Translations under genes and position numbers: made by a program
Shown here: in pieces, positions 26,407 through 38,109 of the stretch
Position numbering within the stretch: the first letter of the stretch is position 1
Layout: each line of letters starts with the position of its first letter
NCBI GenBank assembly: GCA_028554755.1
Contig: JAPTOF010000006.1
Coordinates: forward strand, 6,380,501 to 6,444,500
Source: Cordia subcordata
Taxonomy: Eukaryota > Streptophyta > Magnoliopsida > Boraginales > Cordiaceae
DNA: 64,000 bases
Direction of reading: 5' to 3'
Notes under the pieces: model-generated
Told to the model about the DNA's origin: nothing
The model's input: only the letters and a program-made list of their open reading frames with translations
Database searches by the model: none

Positions 26407-27356
26407 TGATGTGGACATGTCAAATCTACCAACAAAAAGTCGACACGTGTCGTTAGGGGGAAGACGGAACGAAGCTAGTGGACCCTTGGGCAATGGGTTA
26501 GCCCCCCCCATGCTGGACTACATCAACGGCGGACCCTTGAGCTATGGGTCTGCCACCTCTCTCCTACCCCGGCTTACCCTCTTATGATAGGTAAGTCTCC
26601 TTTGTATCTTCAAGATGTTGTGTTTGAATGTATATGGAAAGAGACCTTGGGGTCACGCGTATGTCGGGAGGTATTGGAATGGCGTACCCATACCCTTTGG
26701 GTACACCTAGGCTAAATTCATGAACATGTATGCTCCTTTCCTTAAGTAACAAAGGAAGCCACGTCAATAAATGAAGCAAGTCCAATCAGCACCCTATTTA
26801 AGGTAAACTTCGGGTATTGAGCCATCATATATAAAAGTACCAAGCCATAATACAAGCAAAGAAAGTAAGTGAAGGCGAAAACTCTTTCTACTCATCGTAA
26901 GCATATTCATATTCAAACGTGTATTCATCATTCTAACTTGATCGTCGGAGGTAAAAAGGGGGGAAAGCCCGGCTTGTTTTTGCCTTGTTGGGAAAGGTGG
27001 ACCCTCAGCTTACGCGTCTGCCGGCGTACCCTTAGCTCACGTGTCCACCGGCGTACCCTTGGCTCACTCGTCCGCTGAAAGTGGATCCTTAGCTCACACG
27101 TCCGCCGGAAGAGGACCTTCAGTTTACTAGTCGACAAGAGGCGGAACCTCAGCTCACGCGTCCACCGAAAAAAGACCCTCAGCTTACGCGTCCACCGGAA
27201 GAGGTCCCTCAGCTCACGCGTCCAACTACTTCTTCTAACCCCAAGTAGACAAGGGCAAACGTTCTACCCACACGACCGCTCCCGTTACCTCCAACGTATC
27301 AACTAAGACGTCCGAATTTTTACTGACGTGGGCGGACACTTCTTTTACCCACATCA
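26407..27356 (+). mobile_element. Probable solo LTR (950 bp)
   Basis: Begins TGATGTGG and ends CCACATCA, an exact 8-bp inverted pair that extends to 9 bp with one more T/A, and it keeps the TG...CA rule. The 5-bp flanks are AAAAT and AAAAC, a 4/5 match for a target duplication. A TATA-like CATATATAAAAG near 26826 could be the LTR promoter. The interior carries a minisatellite around ACGCGTCC. No primer-binding site or coding region follows either end, so if it is an LTR it is solitary. The orientation is assumed from the TATA-like box. Confidence 0.55.
26997..27228 (+). repeat. Minisatellite, about 27-30 bp x 8, inside the solo LTR
   Basis: Eight imperfect units of the form GGACCCTCAGCTCACGCGTC plus CACCGGAAGA. 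More diverged relatives of the unit lie upstream near 26477 and 26531 (GGACCCTTGGGC, GGACCCTTGAGC). It is GC-rich compared with its surroundings. Confidence 0.85.
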
Positions 27357-27854
27357 AAAACTATAAATCTGTCTTAAAAAATTATTATTCGTATTAACCA
27401 ATTAATTTTTCATAAAAAATTTCAAGATTTCTTGTACATGCGATTTTGATCTAGTTTCTCGCATCCTACACGAATGACCCGTTGTTGCTATTGTCTGGGG
27501 AAGCAAGAAATAGCATATAGTACAGATAGATTTTGGCCCCGTTTTTGCTCTTGCTGTGGTCTGGGATGCCAGAAACACCACACAGTACAGATAGATTTTG
27601 GGCCCATCTGCAACGTGGATTGTGGTTGTAAGTTGCACGTTTTTTTTTTTGGTGGGTAAGTTGCACGTTTTGGTAAGAGCTACCCCACAGTAAGCAGTAG
27701 TAGTAGTGTGTGTTTGGCCCCCGGGGGGGGGGGCAACTATAAACACGGAAGCATATTGCACTAGAAAAGCACTACTGAGCTACTTCAAATTGACACCCTC
27801 AACAAGTGGAGTTGGGGTGGGGGTGTTATTGCTATATATTAAACTGCATACAAA
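27357..27854. other. Spacer with a diverged tandem pair, upstream of the P450 locus
   Basis: Two imperfect copies of about 64 bp lie at roughly 27481-27541 and 27542-27606, sharing TCTGGG, AGAAA and AGTACAGATAGATTTTGG. A second short duplication, AAGTTGCACGTTTT, occurs near 27629 and 27658. A C-run followed by a G-run lies at about 27718-27732. This region should hold the original promoter of the P450 gene. Confidence 0.6.
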
Positions 27855-30086
27855 ATGGTTGGTGTTATTGCTACCTTTAATTCTTCTTGTTCTGCTGCTG
27901 TGTTGCATCCATGGAGTGAGTTTCGTTTATCTTCTTCAACACTCAGGTGCGTTCCCTCTAACCTCAATAGTTTTCCTACTCATTTCTCCATTTCTAAGCC
28001 TAAAGGGTCTCCAATCAGGTAACCATTTTTCAAATATTTTATGGAATTCTCATATTTGTGGAACATGAAGGTCTCATAATGTAAACATGCCCCTCACGTG
28101 CTGGTGTGGTCACACCATGATATAGAATTGCTATCACATTTAAAAGATTAAACTTGTGTAGAAAGATATTGATCTATTTATTTATTGTGTAACAGTATGG
28201 ATGAACTTATAGATTCAAGTAATATTGAAGGATGACTCCAAGGAATAATGAGCTAGGTCCGAATATCACGAGGACGGGTTGGGCTGGGATGAGCAAATGC
28301 TCTTTTATATTGATATAAGGAAATTCTAACCATTTATGTCTAAATTGTATCATCTCAGTCATTTGTAAAATTTAAATTTCAAAAAAAGATAATATTTAAA
28401 AAAAAATCTTTTCTCCCTCGTAATTTTTACTTCAAATTTCATGAGCGGTTGAGATGATATGACTTATACATGAATTGTTAAAGTTTCCCTCTCATTTCAA
28501 CATGAGAGGACTAATAATACGAGTACCTTAGATGAGGTGGGTTTTAGAAGAAATTAAACATTGTGGACAACTCCTAAAAGTTTCCTTCTTAGGATTTTTC
28601 TGAAAGTGTACGAGCATTTTCAGTAAATCGTGAAAAAATTCGTGCGTTTTGTAAAAGTTTTAGTTAGACCTTGTGATACCGTATCAATCCAATGAGAGTC
28701 GGTTTCACCAATCTCTGGTAATGGGCGGAATTTTTTTTGACATATTCAGGGGCTTACTAGATTATTGCTCTCCGCATAGGGCCTATTTGGATTGGGTTTC
28801 TTTTAAAAGCATTTTTAAAAGAAAACATTTTTGAGGAGCTTTTATATTATGAAACTTGGTCATATTGAAAATTAAGCTCAAATTAGCCAAGTTAATGTAA
28901 TATAGTATGCGCGAGTGCAAGGTCAAATTAAAATTATTCAATTTTTTGCTTATAACGCAAAAATGAAAACTTTTCATCTGGTGAACAATTTGCTTATATC
29001 TATGAGATGAAGTTTGAAATTCAAAGAATGATGATAAAGCTGAACCTTTTACTAAGTGCAGGTGCCAGTCAATGAGTACTGAGGAACCGAGAACAAAATA
29101 TAATTTATTAGAATATGCAAGTAACCTCCTAACTAATTTGTTGAGCGGGGGTAAGATTGGATCCATGCCTACAGCTGAAGGTGCAGTTTCTGATCTGTTT
29201 GTATGACCGCTCTTCTTCTCATTGTATGATTGGTTCTTCGAGGTATTTAATTGCTTTTCCTTATTGACCTCTGTGTTTCTTTATTCATTGGTATTTGATT
29301 GATCAAATTATGTGCTAAGCTACCATTATCTGATAAATTTAAAGAAGAGTTGACTAGTAGTCAAATGAATTTAAAGAAGAGTTTTAGGAAACAAGAAAGG
29401 CTTCACTTTGTTCTTTTCCACGTTGCATATGATGAATGTTTCTTTAAGTTATAATCTTCCATATCCCACAAAGCGGTTTGTTATTTTATTATATGAAAGT
29501 AAATCAAACTAAATCAAACTAAGCCTTATACCATGAGGTTAGGTTGGCTATATGGATTTGTCGACACTGTGCATTTTTGTCAGGGGCTGTCTCCTTGGTT
29601 AATGAGGGGATGCCCCCCAGTAAGCTATTAAGGTACATTTCTGAACATTTAGTCTTCTGATATGAAACATGCCTCGAACATTTTGCTTATTCATCCCATA
29701 GTTACAGCTGAATCGTATGTATAAGCTACTTTCCCTAAGCGAACGAAATTTTAGTTCTTCCAAAATTGTCCTTTGCAGAGTAGTCTTCTCTTTAATTAGT
29801 CATTTCCTTTCTGGTTATAACATCTTTTCTGTTTATTTTGATTTGGCAATATGGTGCAGTGTATAAACTTGCTTTTGGGCCTAAAGCATTTGTTGTTGTA
29901 TCAGACCCCATAGTGGCAAGATATATTCTTCGTGAAAATGCATTTGCCTATGACAAGGTATAATCTTTGCTCTCTCTCTCTCTCTCTCCCCTCCCCTCTC
30001 TAGGGATATTTTTGCTTCTTTCTTTGCACAGATTTAGTTGCTGAGTTTTGATTGCAAGATGTTCAAATTATACATTTGGCATTCGT

Positions 30087-30272
30087 TTCTTCGATTATCT
30101 CTTTTCTACATGATCCTCTTCTACATTGATATTACTTCAGTGAGATGCGAAAATCTTGATTTGACATCAGTTCCTTTGATTATCTCTTTTCTACATGATC
30201 CTTTTCTACATTGATATTACTGATCCTTTTCTACATTGATATTACTTCAGTGAGAAGCAAAAATCTTGATTT
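30087..30272. repeat. Tandem duplication in a P450 intron
   Basis: A block of about 90 bp (GATTATCTCTTTTCTACATG ... CTTCAGTGAGA ... AAAATCTTGATT) occurs twice. The second copy has an extra internal repeat of CTTTTCTACATTGATATTAC. A (CT)n tract sits just upstream at about 29968-29992. Confidence 0.8.
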
Positions 30273-32732
30273 CTGGACTGTATAAATGGAAGAAGGGATA
30301 GTGTGCTGATATGGTGATATGATATCTACTTCAAAAGAATCCTCTGAAAATAGTATCTGATGTTGTTGGGCGTCCTGAAAACTATCCTGCCCCAAGTTGA
30401 ATGGTTTAAATGGCTTGAAGTATGATATGTTAGCAAATGTTGAATTTACCGCAAGAGATTGATGCAGGACGTCTCAAAAAATCTAAATCAGTTATTCTGT
30501 TTTAGTTTCTGAGCACTGTAAGAGAACCTTGGGACTTACACCTGAATGTGAAGGATCTCAACTGGGATTGTGCCTAGAAGCATACCCTCTGGTTTCTAGA
30601 TATTTCCTCTTTTTTTTAGGGGGGAAAAAAGAAAATGAAACTTTCAAATTAAAGAAAAATATAATTATTCAATTTGGCTTGAATTTGTCAGTTGTACATG
30701 TTATTAAACCCTAAACTAAAAGAAACTCTTTCTTTCTTCTCCTTTCTTCAAATTTCTTTTGATTTTGTTTTGGTTTCTCTCTCAGTCTTCATATTCTGTA
30801 TGCGAAGCATTAGATATAAGCAAATTATTGAATTTTGTCTTTTAAAGAAAATTTTTTCTCTGAAGTGTGCTAAGATTATTTCTTGAAAGTGTCATTGAAA
30901 TTTAAATTTTTGAAACAGTTACAAGGAAATAATTACTTTTGATATTTGATAACCAAAAAGCAATAGAGATTTAAAAGACAATATGGTTCTCTTACATTTG
31001 AACATTTAACTGTCACATTAGTTGGTTATACCGAGTAATTGGGGAAAACAAAATCATGAACATTGTGTTTTGTTAAAGCTATGCACAACAGGTTTTTCAA
31101 GGTGTGAAAAAGTTATTTAGGTATGACCTAAGAGTAACAAACTTTGGGTTGTAAACAGCCTCTGAGATCACATTTGGATAGCAAACATAATTTTGAAGCT
31201 CAAATGATTTACAAAAGGGCACTTGATACTAGTTTTAGCAGCACAACAGAACTGAGTTCATGTGAATGTTGTTATGTTCACTTTCCTATTACTTTGTTGC
31301 ACATGGTCACGTCCATTACTTGGTTGGGAACGTATGTCAAATACAAAAATATTCTTTACCAATACACTGCTCAGTTTTCCATTCATATTTCTTAAATATC
31401 CTAGATATGATTTGTGGCGAACTCTTGCTTCATTGCATGCCCAATAGAATGACTATCACTAATGATCTCCTCTTGTAATCCCTATTCACTTTGCCAGGGA
31501 TTAAGTAGCCTGAAATGGATTGCTGCAAGTTCCTCTGATATAGAACACTACAAGAAAGTTATATCTTACAAATGTCATGCACAACATTGACCTTTTGCTA
31601 ATAGTCATAGTAGGGAGACATCTACGACTGTGAAAGAAACTAAAGAGATTTTGAAGAGTATTAGAAGTTCTATGATTCTAAAGAGATACCTGGTTTCTTA
31701 ACTAGCATTTTAAATGTTTACAAGTACTTAAACAAACCCTCGAATTTTCTAAAAGTGATTTTGTGCATGCTTTATGTTTTTTCTTCTGCTGATATGACAA
31801 ATAGATATATTCTTTCAATCTGTAAGACAGATGGGGAGTGCCAATTAATCTTTTTACTACATGATAGAAAGGAGGAGCATACAATGTTTTCAATTGCTGC
31901 TGCATGTTACAACAATTGGTTTAATGCTTTCCTCAACATCTTTTTGACAAGGGAGTTGTGGCTGATATTCCAGAACCAATAATGGGAAAAGGATTAATAT
32001 CTGCTGACTTTGACACTTGGAAGCAGAGGAGAAGAGGTGAGCAAATATCCTACTACATGCTATATCATCACTGTTGTAGCTAAGATTGTCCAAAGTAGAT
32101 CTGCAGAAACTGGAATTTCTGAAAGATGCTACTTGGATCTGCTCCTAGTGGAGATGAAGCTTCCTTTCATTTGTTCCATATAAAATGGTTCCGCATTCCT
32201 AAAAATTGTAGTGCACATTGGTAATGATAAGTTGATAACATGTGAAACCTCAGCTTTGTACTTATTGGCCAATAACGTTGGCTTCAAGTCCTAGCCTTTG
32301 CAGTTAAAGCAGATTAAATGCTCCATGGTGTTCAGTTATTCAAGTGGGTGGATGCTTTTGATTATCTCTGGGAATGTGAAGGTGGCATATCGACTGATGA
32401 AGCAGATTTTATGAGATCACAAAAATAAGGTTTTGAGATGATGTGATTTCGAAGACAATGATTTTATAGAAGCCAGCTAATGTAAATTAAAGTTCTAACA
32501 TAAGTGAAAGTTTCGCGTTTGTCTATCAGATAGGTTGCAACTTGGTTGATGCAGTAGACAAACTTATATAGAATGCATAGGAGACGAATGGTGAAGAGAG
32601 TATGAAGTACATGTGTGTATATGTTCGAATGAAGTTACTAAAGAGAAGATCTGGTATAGGACGGGATGCTTTCTCTTTTCTTTACAATTGGAGTTGGAAT
32701 TGTTCTCCTTTTGGTTTCCTCTCACAAGATAC

Positions 32733-33000
32733 TGTTAACACACTAAATAAATAAACCAATATCCTCTCTACAAGCTTAAGCTTTTAGATGAGGTGGTAAC
32801 TCTAAGATGGTATCAGAGCCTGGAAGCCAAACGGCACAGGTTCAAAACTTACCGCCACTTATTTAAAAACATTAAAATTGTCCACGTGCAAGCTCTAAAC
32901 AAATTATGCTGCACGTGAGGGGCCATGTTAACACACTAAATAAATAAACCAATATCCTCTCTACAATCTTAAGCTTTTAGATGAGGTGGTAACTCTAAGA
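32733..33000 (+). mobile_element. Complete miniature LTR element (TRIM/SMART type, 268 bp)
   Basis: Two 75-bp direct repeats, 32733-32807 and 32926-33000, both start TGTTAACACACT and end AACTCTAAGA, and differ at one base. Directly after the left repeat is TGGTATCAGAGC (32808-32819), the standard plant primer-binding site complementary to initiator tRNA-Met. A purine-rich GTGAGGGG lies just before the right repeat. The element is flanked by a perfect 5-bp target duplication, GATAC (32728-32732 and 33001-33005). It codes for nothing and would have needed proteins from another retrotransposon. It lies in an intron of the P450 locus. Confidence 0.92.
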
Positions 33001-36000
33001 GATACAATATAGGTATATAGTTTTCTACCATTACTCATTAGTAAGGTTTTTATGTAACCATCTTTATGAGAAGAAAATGGAGATTTTCAAAATTCTGCCA
33101 GAATTTGCTTAAGCAATTTAGGCTGATTTTTTAGTTAGCCTTGGGGATAACTGTAGGAACTGAAGTGACTTAGTCATATGCAAGTCTGCATGAGCTGGGC
33201 CTACTTTTGACCTAAAACTGTAATCCATCTATTCCTGTCCTCTTTTGGCTGACTGGGGCAGGATAATTGCATGATGTTTGGCTTGGCTTATAAGTTAGTC
33301 AAATAAGCTGAAGTGCTTATAAATCCAATATGCAGAGACAGAAAAATTGTTGGGTTTTTATAGCACATCTCATTCTTATTTTGACATCTCTTATCTGCCA
33401 TATAATTTTTTTGGTGCTTGTAAGCACCTTCCTTTGAAGCAAGCTTCTTCAACACATTTAAAAAATTCTCTTATCAAATAAGCACCAACTGCTTTTAAGC
33501 AGTAAACTGGCTTATAATTTAACCGCTTCCTCTAAGCTAAGCCAAACATCTTAGTTTTCAAATTTTGCTCTTTGTTTATAGCCAGGTCCACCGTGAAAAG
33601 CCTGGATATATGCTAACAGATGTCTAATGATGTATATCCTATTGAATTTTTCTCTTAAATTCCCTTCCACCACCCCCTTCCCGTCTCTTCTTCTTCCTTT
33701 TCCTTTTCCCCTATCACTTGCATTTGTAAAGGCCTGATTCATGTTATTTCCTGACAGTTATTGCCCCAGGGTGGTTCCATGCATTATACTTGGAAGCCAT
33801 GGTTAAAGTTTTCAATGACTGCTCCAAGAGAATGACTACGAAGTTTGAAAAGCTCATAGAGGGGGAAGGCTCAAGAGGAGGCAAGATAATTGATTTGGAT
33901 CTGGAGGCAGAATTTTCAAGTTTGGCTCTTGATATTATTGGAATTGGTATTTTCAATTATGACTTTGGTTCAGTTACAAAAGAATCCCCTGTGATTAAGG
34001 TATGATATCTCCACATTCTTCAAATTTTATCTGGATGTTGCTCTTTATCATTCTGTGCTTATATTCGCTGATAATCTGAATTTGCTCTCTTTACCCAATG
34101 GTGTGCTCATTTAGCATATAACTACCTGCTTACCTCAATTTATGGGATTTCCTTTTGGTTCACATTCTGTCTCACATGTTTCATTTTAGCATTTTGTGGA
34201 AGTTTAACCTACATGACACCGACTGAAAGTGACATATATGTGATTTTAGTGGCAAGGTCTATCATTCAGATGACAAGTGACATTGTTGATGCTGGTACGA
34301 AATCAAGAAGGCCTACTGACCCATTCTTTGCTTCCAACTGCCATGCTTTTCTGTCAACATGCATTTTCCCCCTCTTTTTCCTTTCTCATCCAGCTGTGCT
34401 TATAAGTAGTAGTATGCCGGTATGTTCTCAAATCCAAGAGGGAAGAGCCATTGCATTAACTTTGAGTCTTATATGGAGGACGTTTCAATAATCAAACATC
34501 ATGAATAGATACCGTTAAAGGAAGCGTGTTAGGTAAAGGTAGACAAGTTATATTCTTGGTATACAAAAGGAGTTTTGCTTTTACATGAAACATATGGCTT
34601 ATGTAAATTTTCCTCTTTTCATCATTTAAAAATCTTGGTGATAGGCCTTCTAATTATGGTCATTGACATAGAAAATGGTGAAGCTTCAGTTAGCTGTCCA
34701 TTAGCATTTTTTTCTCATTACTGGAGGTTTAGTTTGTTCCTCCACTAAGGATGATGGAAGATGCTTTCTGCAAGGGTTACTCTAAACCCAAACAAGAGAT
34801 CTGGTTCTCATAGTTGTCTGCTCCTGAACATCTATCAAGTCGGACGACGAAAAGCTGTATTCCATGTTTTAAAGCCTTGGAATTGTCAAATGTTCTCTCT
34901 GTACCACAAGACTACGATAAAGTGGTGCTAGCCCACCAATTTGCCAAACTATTCCTTTATCAAATTCAAGTTAAAAAGTTTGAAATTCTGTAAAAGAAGA
35001 TTGATCCATACTATTTGGGAAAAAATAAACAAAGTAGAAAGCAGTGCCTAGATTTACATATGCTGCTCTTAATTTGACCAAGATCCTTTCTGACTTGCAA
35101 AGGAAATACTAAAAGTTTCTGGAAGGTGTAATGTCCAAAAAGGAGGGAGTTGTCTGTTTATTAATACAAGAGGTAGCTTGTGTCCAAATTTGCTAGCTTC
35201 AATCTATGTGAAATATGATATTAATTGTGATAACATATATTACCATCACCGCTCTGAATTAATCAAAAGCTGACCGACAATAAATTTTGCTTGCTGTGCT
35301 CTTCTCTGTTGTATTGGCGAACATTAACTAATGTTAAGTGCTTAAAATATTCATGCAGGCAGTATATGGTACACTTTTTGAAGCTGAGCATAGATCTATG
35401 TTCTACATTCCATACTGGAAACTGCCTCTGGCAAGATGGCTAGTTCCCCGGCAGAGAAAGTTTCAGAATGATCTTAGGGTCATCAATGATTGTCTTGATG
35501 TTCTGATAAAAAATACAAAAGAGACCAGAAAGGTAAGATAGGACATAGCTGAATAATGGAGCAAAGATATAGAAATTAATACAGAGAAATTTACATCATT
35601 CTCTCTCCTTGTAATTTTGTTCAATGGTTTTCTATCTCATTCTATTTCCCATAGTATTTCTGCTTGAAGTCACAAAAATTTGTGAGTGTATTACTGAAAA
35701 TGCAAGACTTCATAAACAAAAATGTTTATGCCTAAACTATGCAAAATTCTTGAGAAATGGGGAATAATTTACGCAAGAGACATCTGCAAATACTCGTATA
35801 CAAACTCCACGTGAAGTGTAGAGAGAATCTCAAAGTGTATTACAAAGTTTAAGATCCCGGATCCTGTTGTTTTTTAATTATATAGCTCCATTCTGCTACT
35901 ATGTGAATTTTGTCTAACCAAATGAATAAGAATTCTGAACAATGAAATTGTTGCTTAGAAAGGTAAAAGTAGCGGAGAAGAAAAATGCTTCCTCTATATG

Positions 36001-36244
36001 ATGCATAAACCTGTTGGTAAAACGTATGGTGAGAGAGCTAAAGGGTAGTAGCCAAATGCACGGACATTATAATTTATAAGAGGGAAAATATGGTTTAGAC
36101 CAGAATGGTGATCCGTCATCCATGAATTCATACTGCTCTTACTGCCAACCACTTGTGCCTATGTATCTAGAGTCTGATTATCATGTCTGTTTTCATAATC
36201 ATATGCTTACTTGTCATGATCTTCTCTCCCAGGAAACATACATT

Positions 36245-36254
36245 GAGAAACTGC
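36245..36254 (+). repeat. Target site duplication of the MULE, left copy
   Basis: GAGAAACTGC, identical to 44396-44405. It lies in coding sequence of the P450 (Glu-Lys-Leu), which shows that the insertion hit an exon. Confidence 0.95.
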
Positions 36255-36345
36255 GGAAAATTTTTATTTTTAACCCTGTTTTTAATTTGCTTTAAAAAAT
36301 AACCCAGTTTTGAGGGAAGTTACAAAAGTAGACTTTTCGAACTTA
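36255..36345 (+). repeat. MULE terminal inverted repeat, left
   Basis: Begins GGAAAATTTTTATTTTTAAC and runs through CCAGTTTTGAGGGAAGTTAC and AAAAGTAGACTTTT. It matches the complement of the right end over about 85 bp, with substitutions and small gaps. Confidence 0.88.
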
Positions 36346-36731
36346 TGAAGTTCGAAAACGAAGTTACAAAGTTCGACTATGCCAAGGAAAAAAACGAAAT
36401 TATAATATAAGATATCGAACTAGAGAAGTTCGACTAAGGAATTCGAAATTTAGAAGCTCGGACTCGAACTTCTGAAGTTTGACTGCGTGGATCTCGGAAA
36501 CCGGATAAGGAAGTTGGCCGTTTTCGAAATTTGAAAGTTCGAATGCGTGCCTCGAGTAATCACGCACGCATGCATGCATGTATTAAAGCAGAATCTCGAA
36601 ACTCGATGTCGAATTTCTAAAATTCGAAATACATAAAATCAAACTTCAAAAGTTCGAATACCCTATATACTCGAACTTCAGAAGTTCGAAAACTAGCTTT
36701 TGTTCTTTGATGTCGAACTTCTGAAGTTCGA
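36336..36731. repeat. Left subterminal array of 9-bp inverted motifs
   Basis: Repeated GAAGTTCGA and TCGAACTTC motifs, several paired as short palindromes: 36336-36356 (TTCGAACTT, 3-bp gap, AAGTTCGAA), 36671-36689 and 36713-36731 (each TCGAACTTC, 1-bp gap, GAAGTTCGA). Such arrays near transposon ends are often transposase-binding sites. That role is inferred. Confidence 0.85.
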
Positions 36732-36740
36732 CTCCTCTAG

Positions 36741-36748
36741 TATTTAAA
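36741..36748 (+). promoter_or_regulatory. TATA-like box of the MULE PMD gene
   Basis: TATTTAAA, followed by a C-rich and then CT-rich leader (to about 36890) and a good splice donor (CTTGTAAGTT) near 36894. This is the layout of a plant promoter with a 5' UTR intron ending at 38104. Confidence 0.6.
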
Positions 36749-37012
36749 CCCCCCGGCCCAAACCCTCCTCTCCCATCTGAAATCTCACCTCTTTTGCTCT
36801 CTCCAGTGCTCTCTGATCCCTCTCTCATTTTTCTCCCACCCAACTCGAAAATTTAGTATAAATTTTCCACATCATATGATTTTGCCTAAATCTTGTAAGT
36901 TTTCTTTTTTTTTTTTTGGTACCGAATTTATATGTTTTAATGTGTTTGTTTGTTTAATTTATATGATGTCAAATTTCGAAATTATATGTTAATTACATGT
37001 TGCCTAATACGT

Positions 37013-37925
37013 TTAATTTGAAAATTAGATTATTGTTTAGTTTAGTGGAATATTAATCATGTTGGTTTATTTTATATGTTAATTATATGTTGCTTAATAC
37101 GTTAAATTTTAAAATTAGACTATTGTTTAGTTTAGTGGAATATTAATTTTGTTGGTTTAATTTATATGTTAATTATATGTTGATTTATTTTTGGAATATT
37201 AATCATTTTATGATGATGGGATGTATTAATCATTGTGTATATAATTTGTGTGCATATAATCAGTATGCATATAATTAGTGTGAATTTATAATTATTCAAT
37301 TAATCATATGGAGTTTTAGGGTTTTAGTGGCGTTTAAGGGTTTTAGTGGAATTTTAGGATTAATTACGTTAATTATTAGTCAATTTAAGATGACGTTATG
37401 TATTAATTAAGTATTAAAGTTGCAGTTTTAAAGTATTTAATATGAATTTTTATAAATTTTAAATAATATAAAATTTAAGAAATAAGAAAATTAAAGTTAT
37501 AGGGCATATAGTAAGTAACTGAAGTTAGGGTTTTAGTGGAGTTTTAGGATTAATTATGTTCATTATTAGTAATTTTAAGATGAAGTGATATATTAGTTCA
37601 ATATTAAAGTTGTAGTTCTAAAGTAATTAGTAATAAATTTTTTGACGTTTAGATAATGTTAAGCAGTATTAATTTTATTTGTTGTACAACTTTAATTTGA
37701 AAATTAGATTATTGTTTATTTTAGTGGAATATTAATCGTGTTGGTTTATTTTATATGTTAATTATATGTTGCTTAATACATTAAATTTCAAAATTAGACT
37801 ATTGTTTATTTTAGTGGAATATTAATCATGTTGGTTTATTTTATATGTTAATTATATGTTGATTTATTATTTGGAATTTTTATGATGATGGGATGTATTA
37901 ATCACTGTGCATATAATTAGTGTGA
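37013..37925. repeat. Nested direct repeats in the PMD leader intron
   Basis: A block of about 230 bp at 37013-37250 recurs at 37692-37910. Each block itself contains two copies of a roughly 105-bp unit (AAAATTAGA, TATTGTTTA, TTTAGTGGAATATTAAT, TTATATGTTAATTATATGTT). Between and after the blocks, a second unit with GTTTTAGTGG and AGGATTAATTA also recurs (about 37321 and 37530). It is noncoding and AT-rich. Confidence 0.8.
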
Positions 37926-38109
37926 AATTATAAATATTAGAAAATGTAGGTACTAGTTATTTAATTAGTATGAATGTAGAAAAATTAAAATATTACGAAT
38001 TTTACAAAGTTAGCAAAATTAGTTAAATATTAAAGTTGCAATTCTAAACTAATTAGTAATAATTAGTACTTTTACATTTTTTTTAATTTACTTAATGCTC
38101 GTAGGATCT

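Noticed and set aside
33744..33956. Minus-strand open frame opposite a P450 exon
   Set aside because: Shadow of the plus-strand CYP97B exon 33758-33999.
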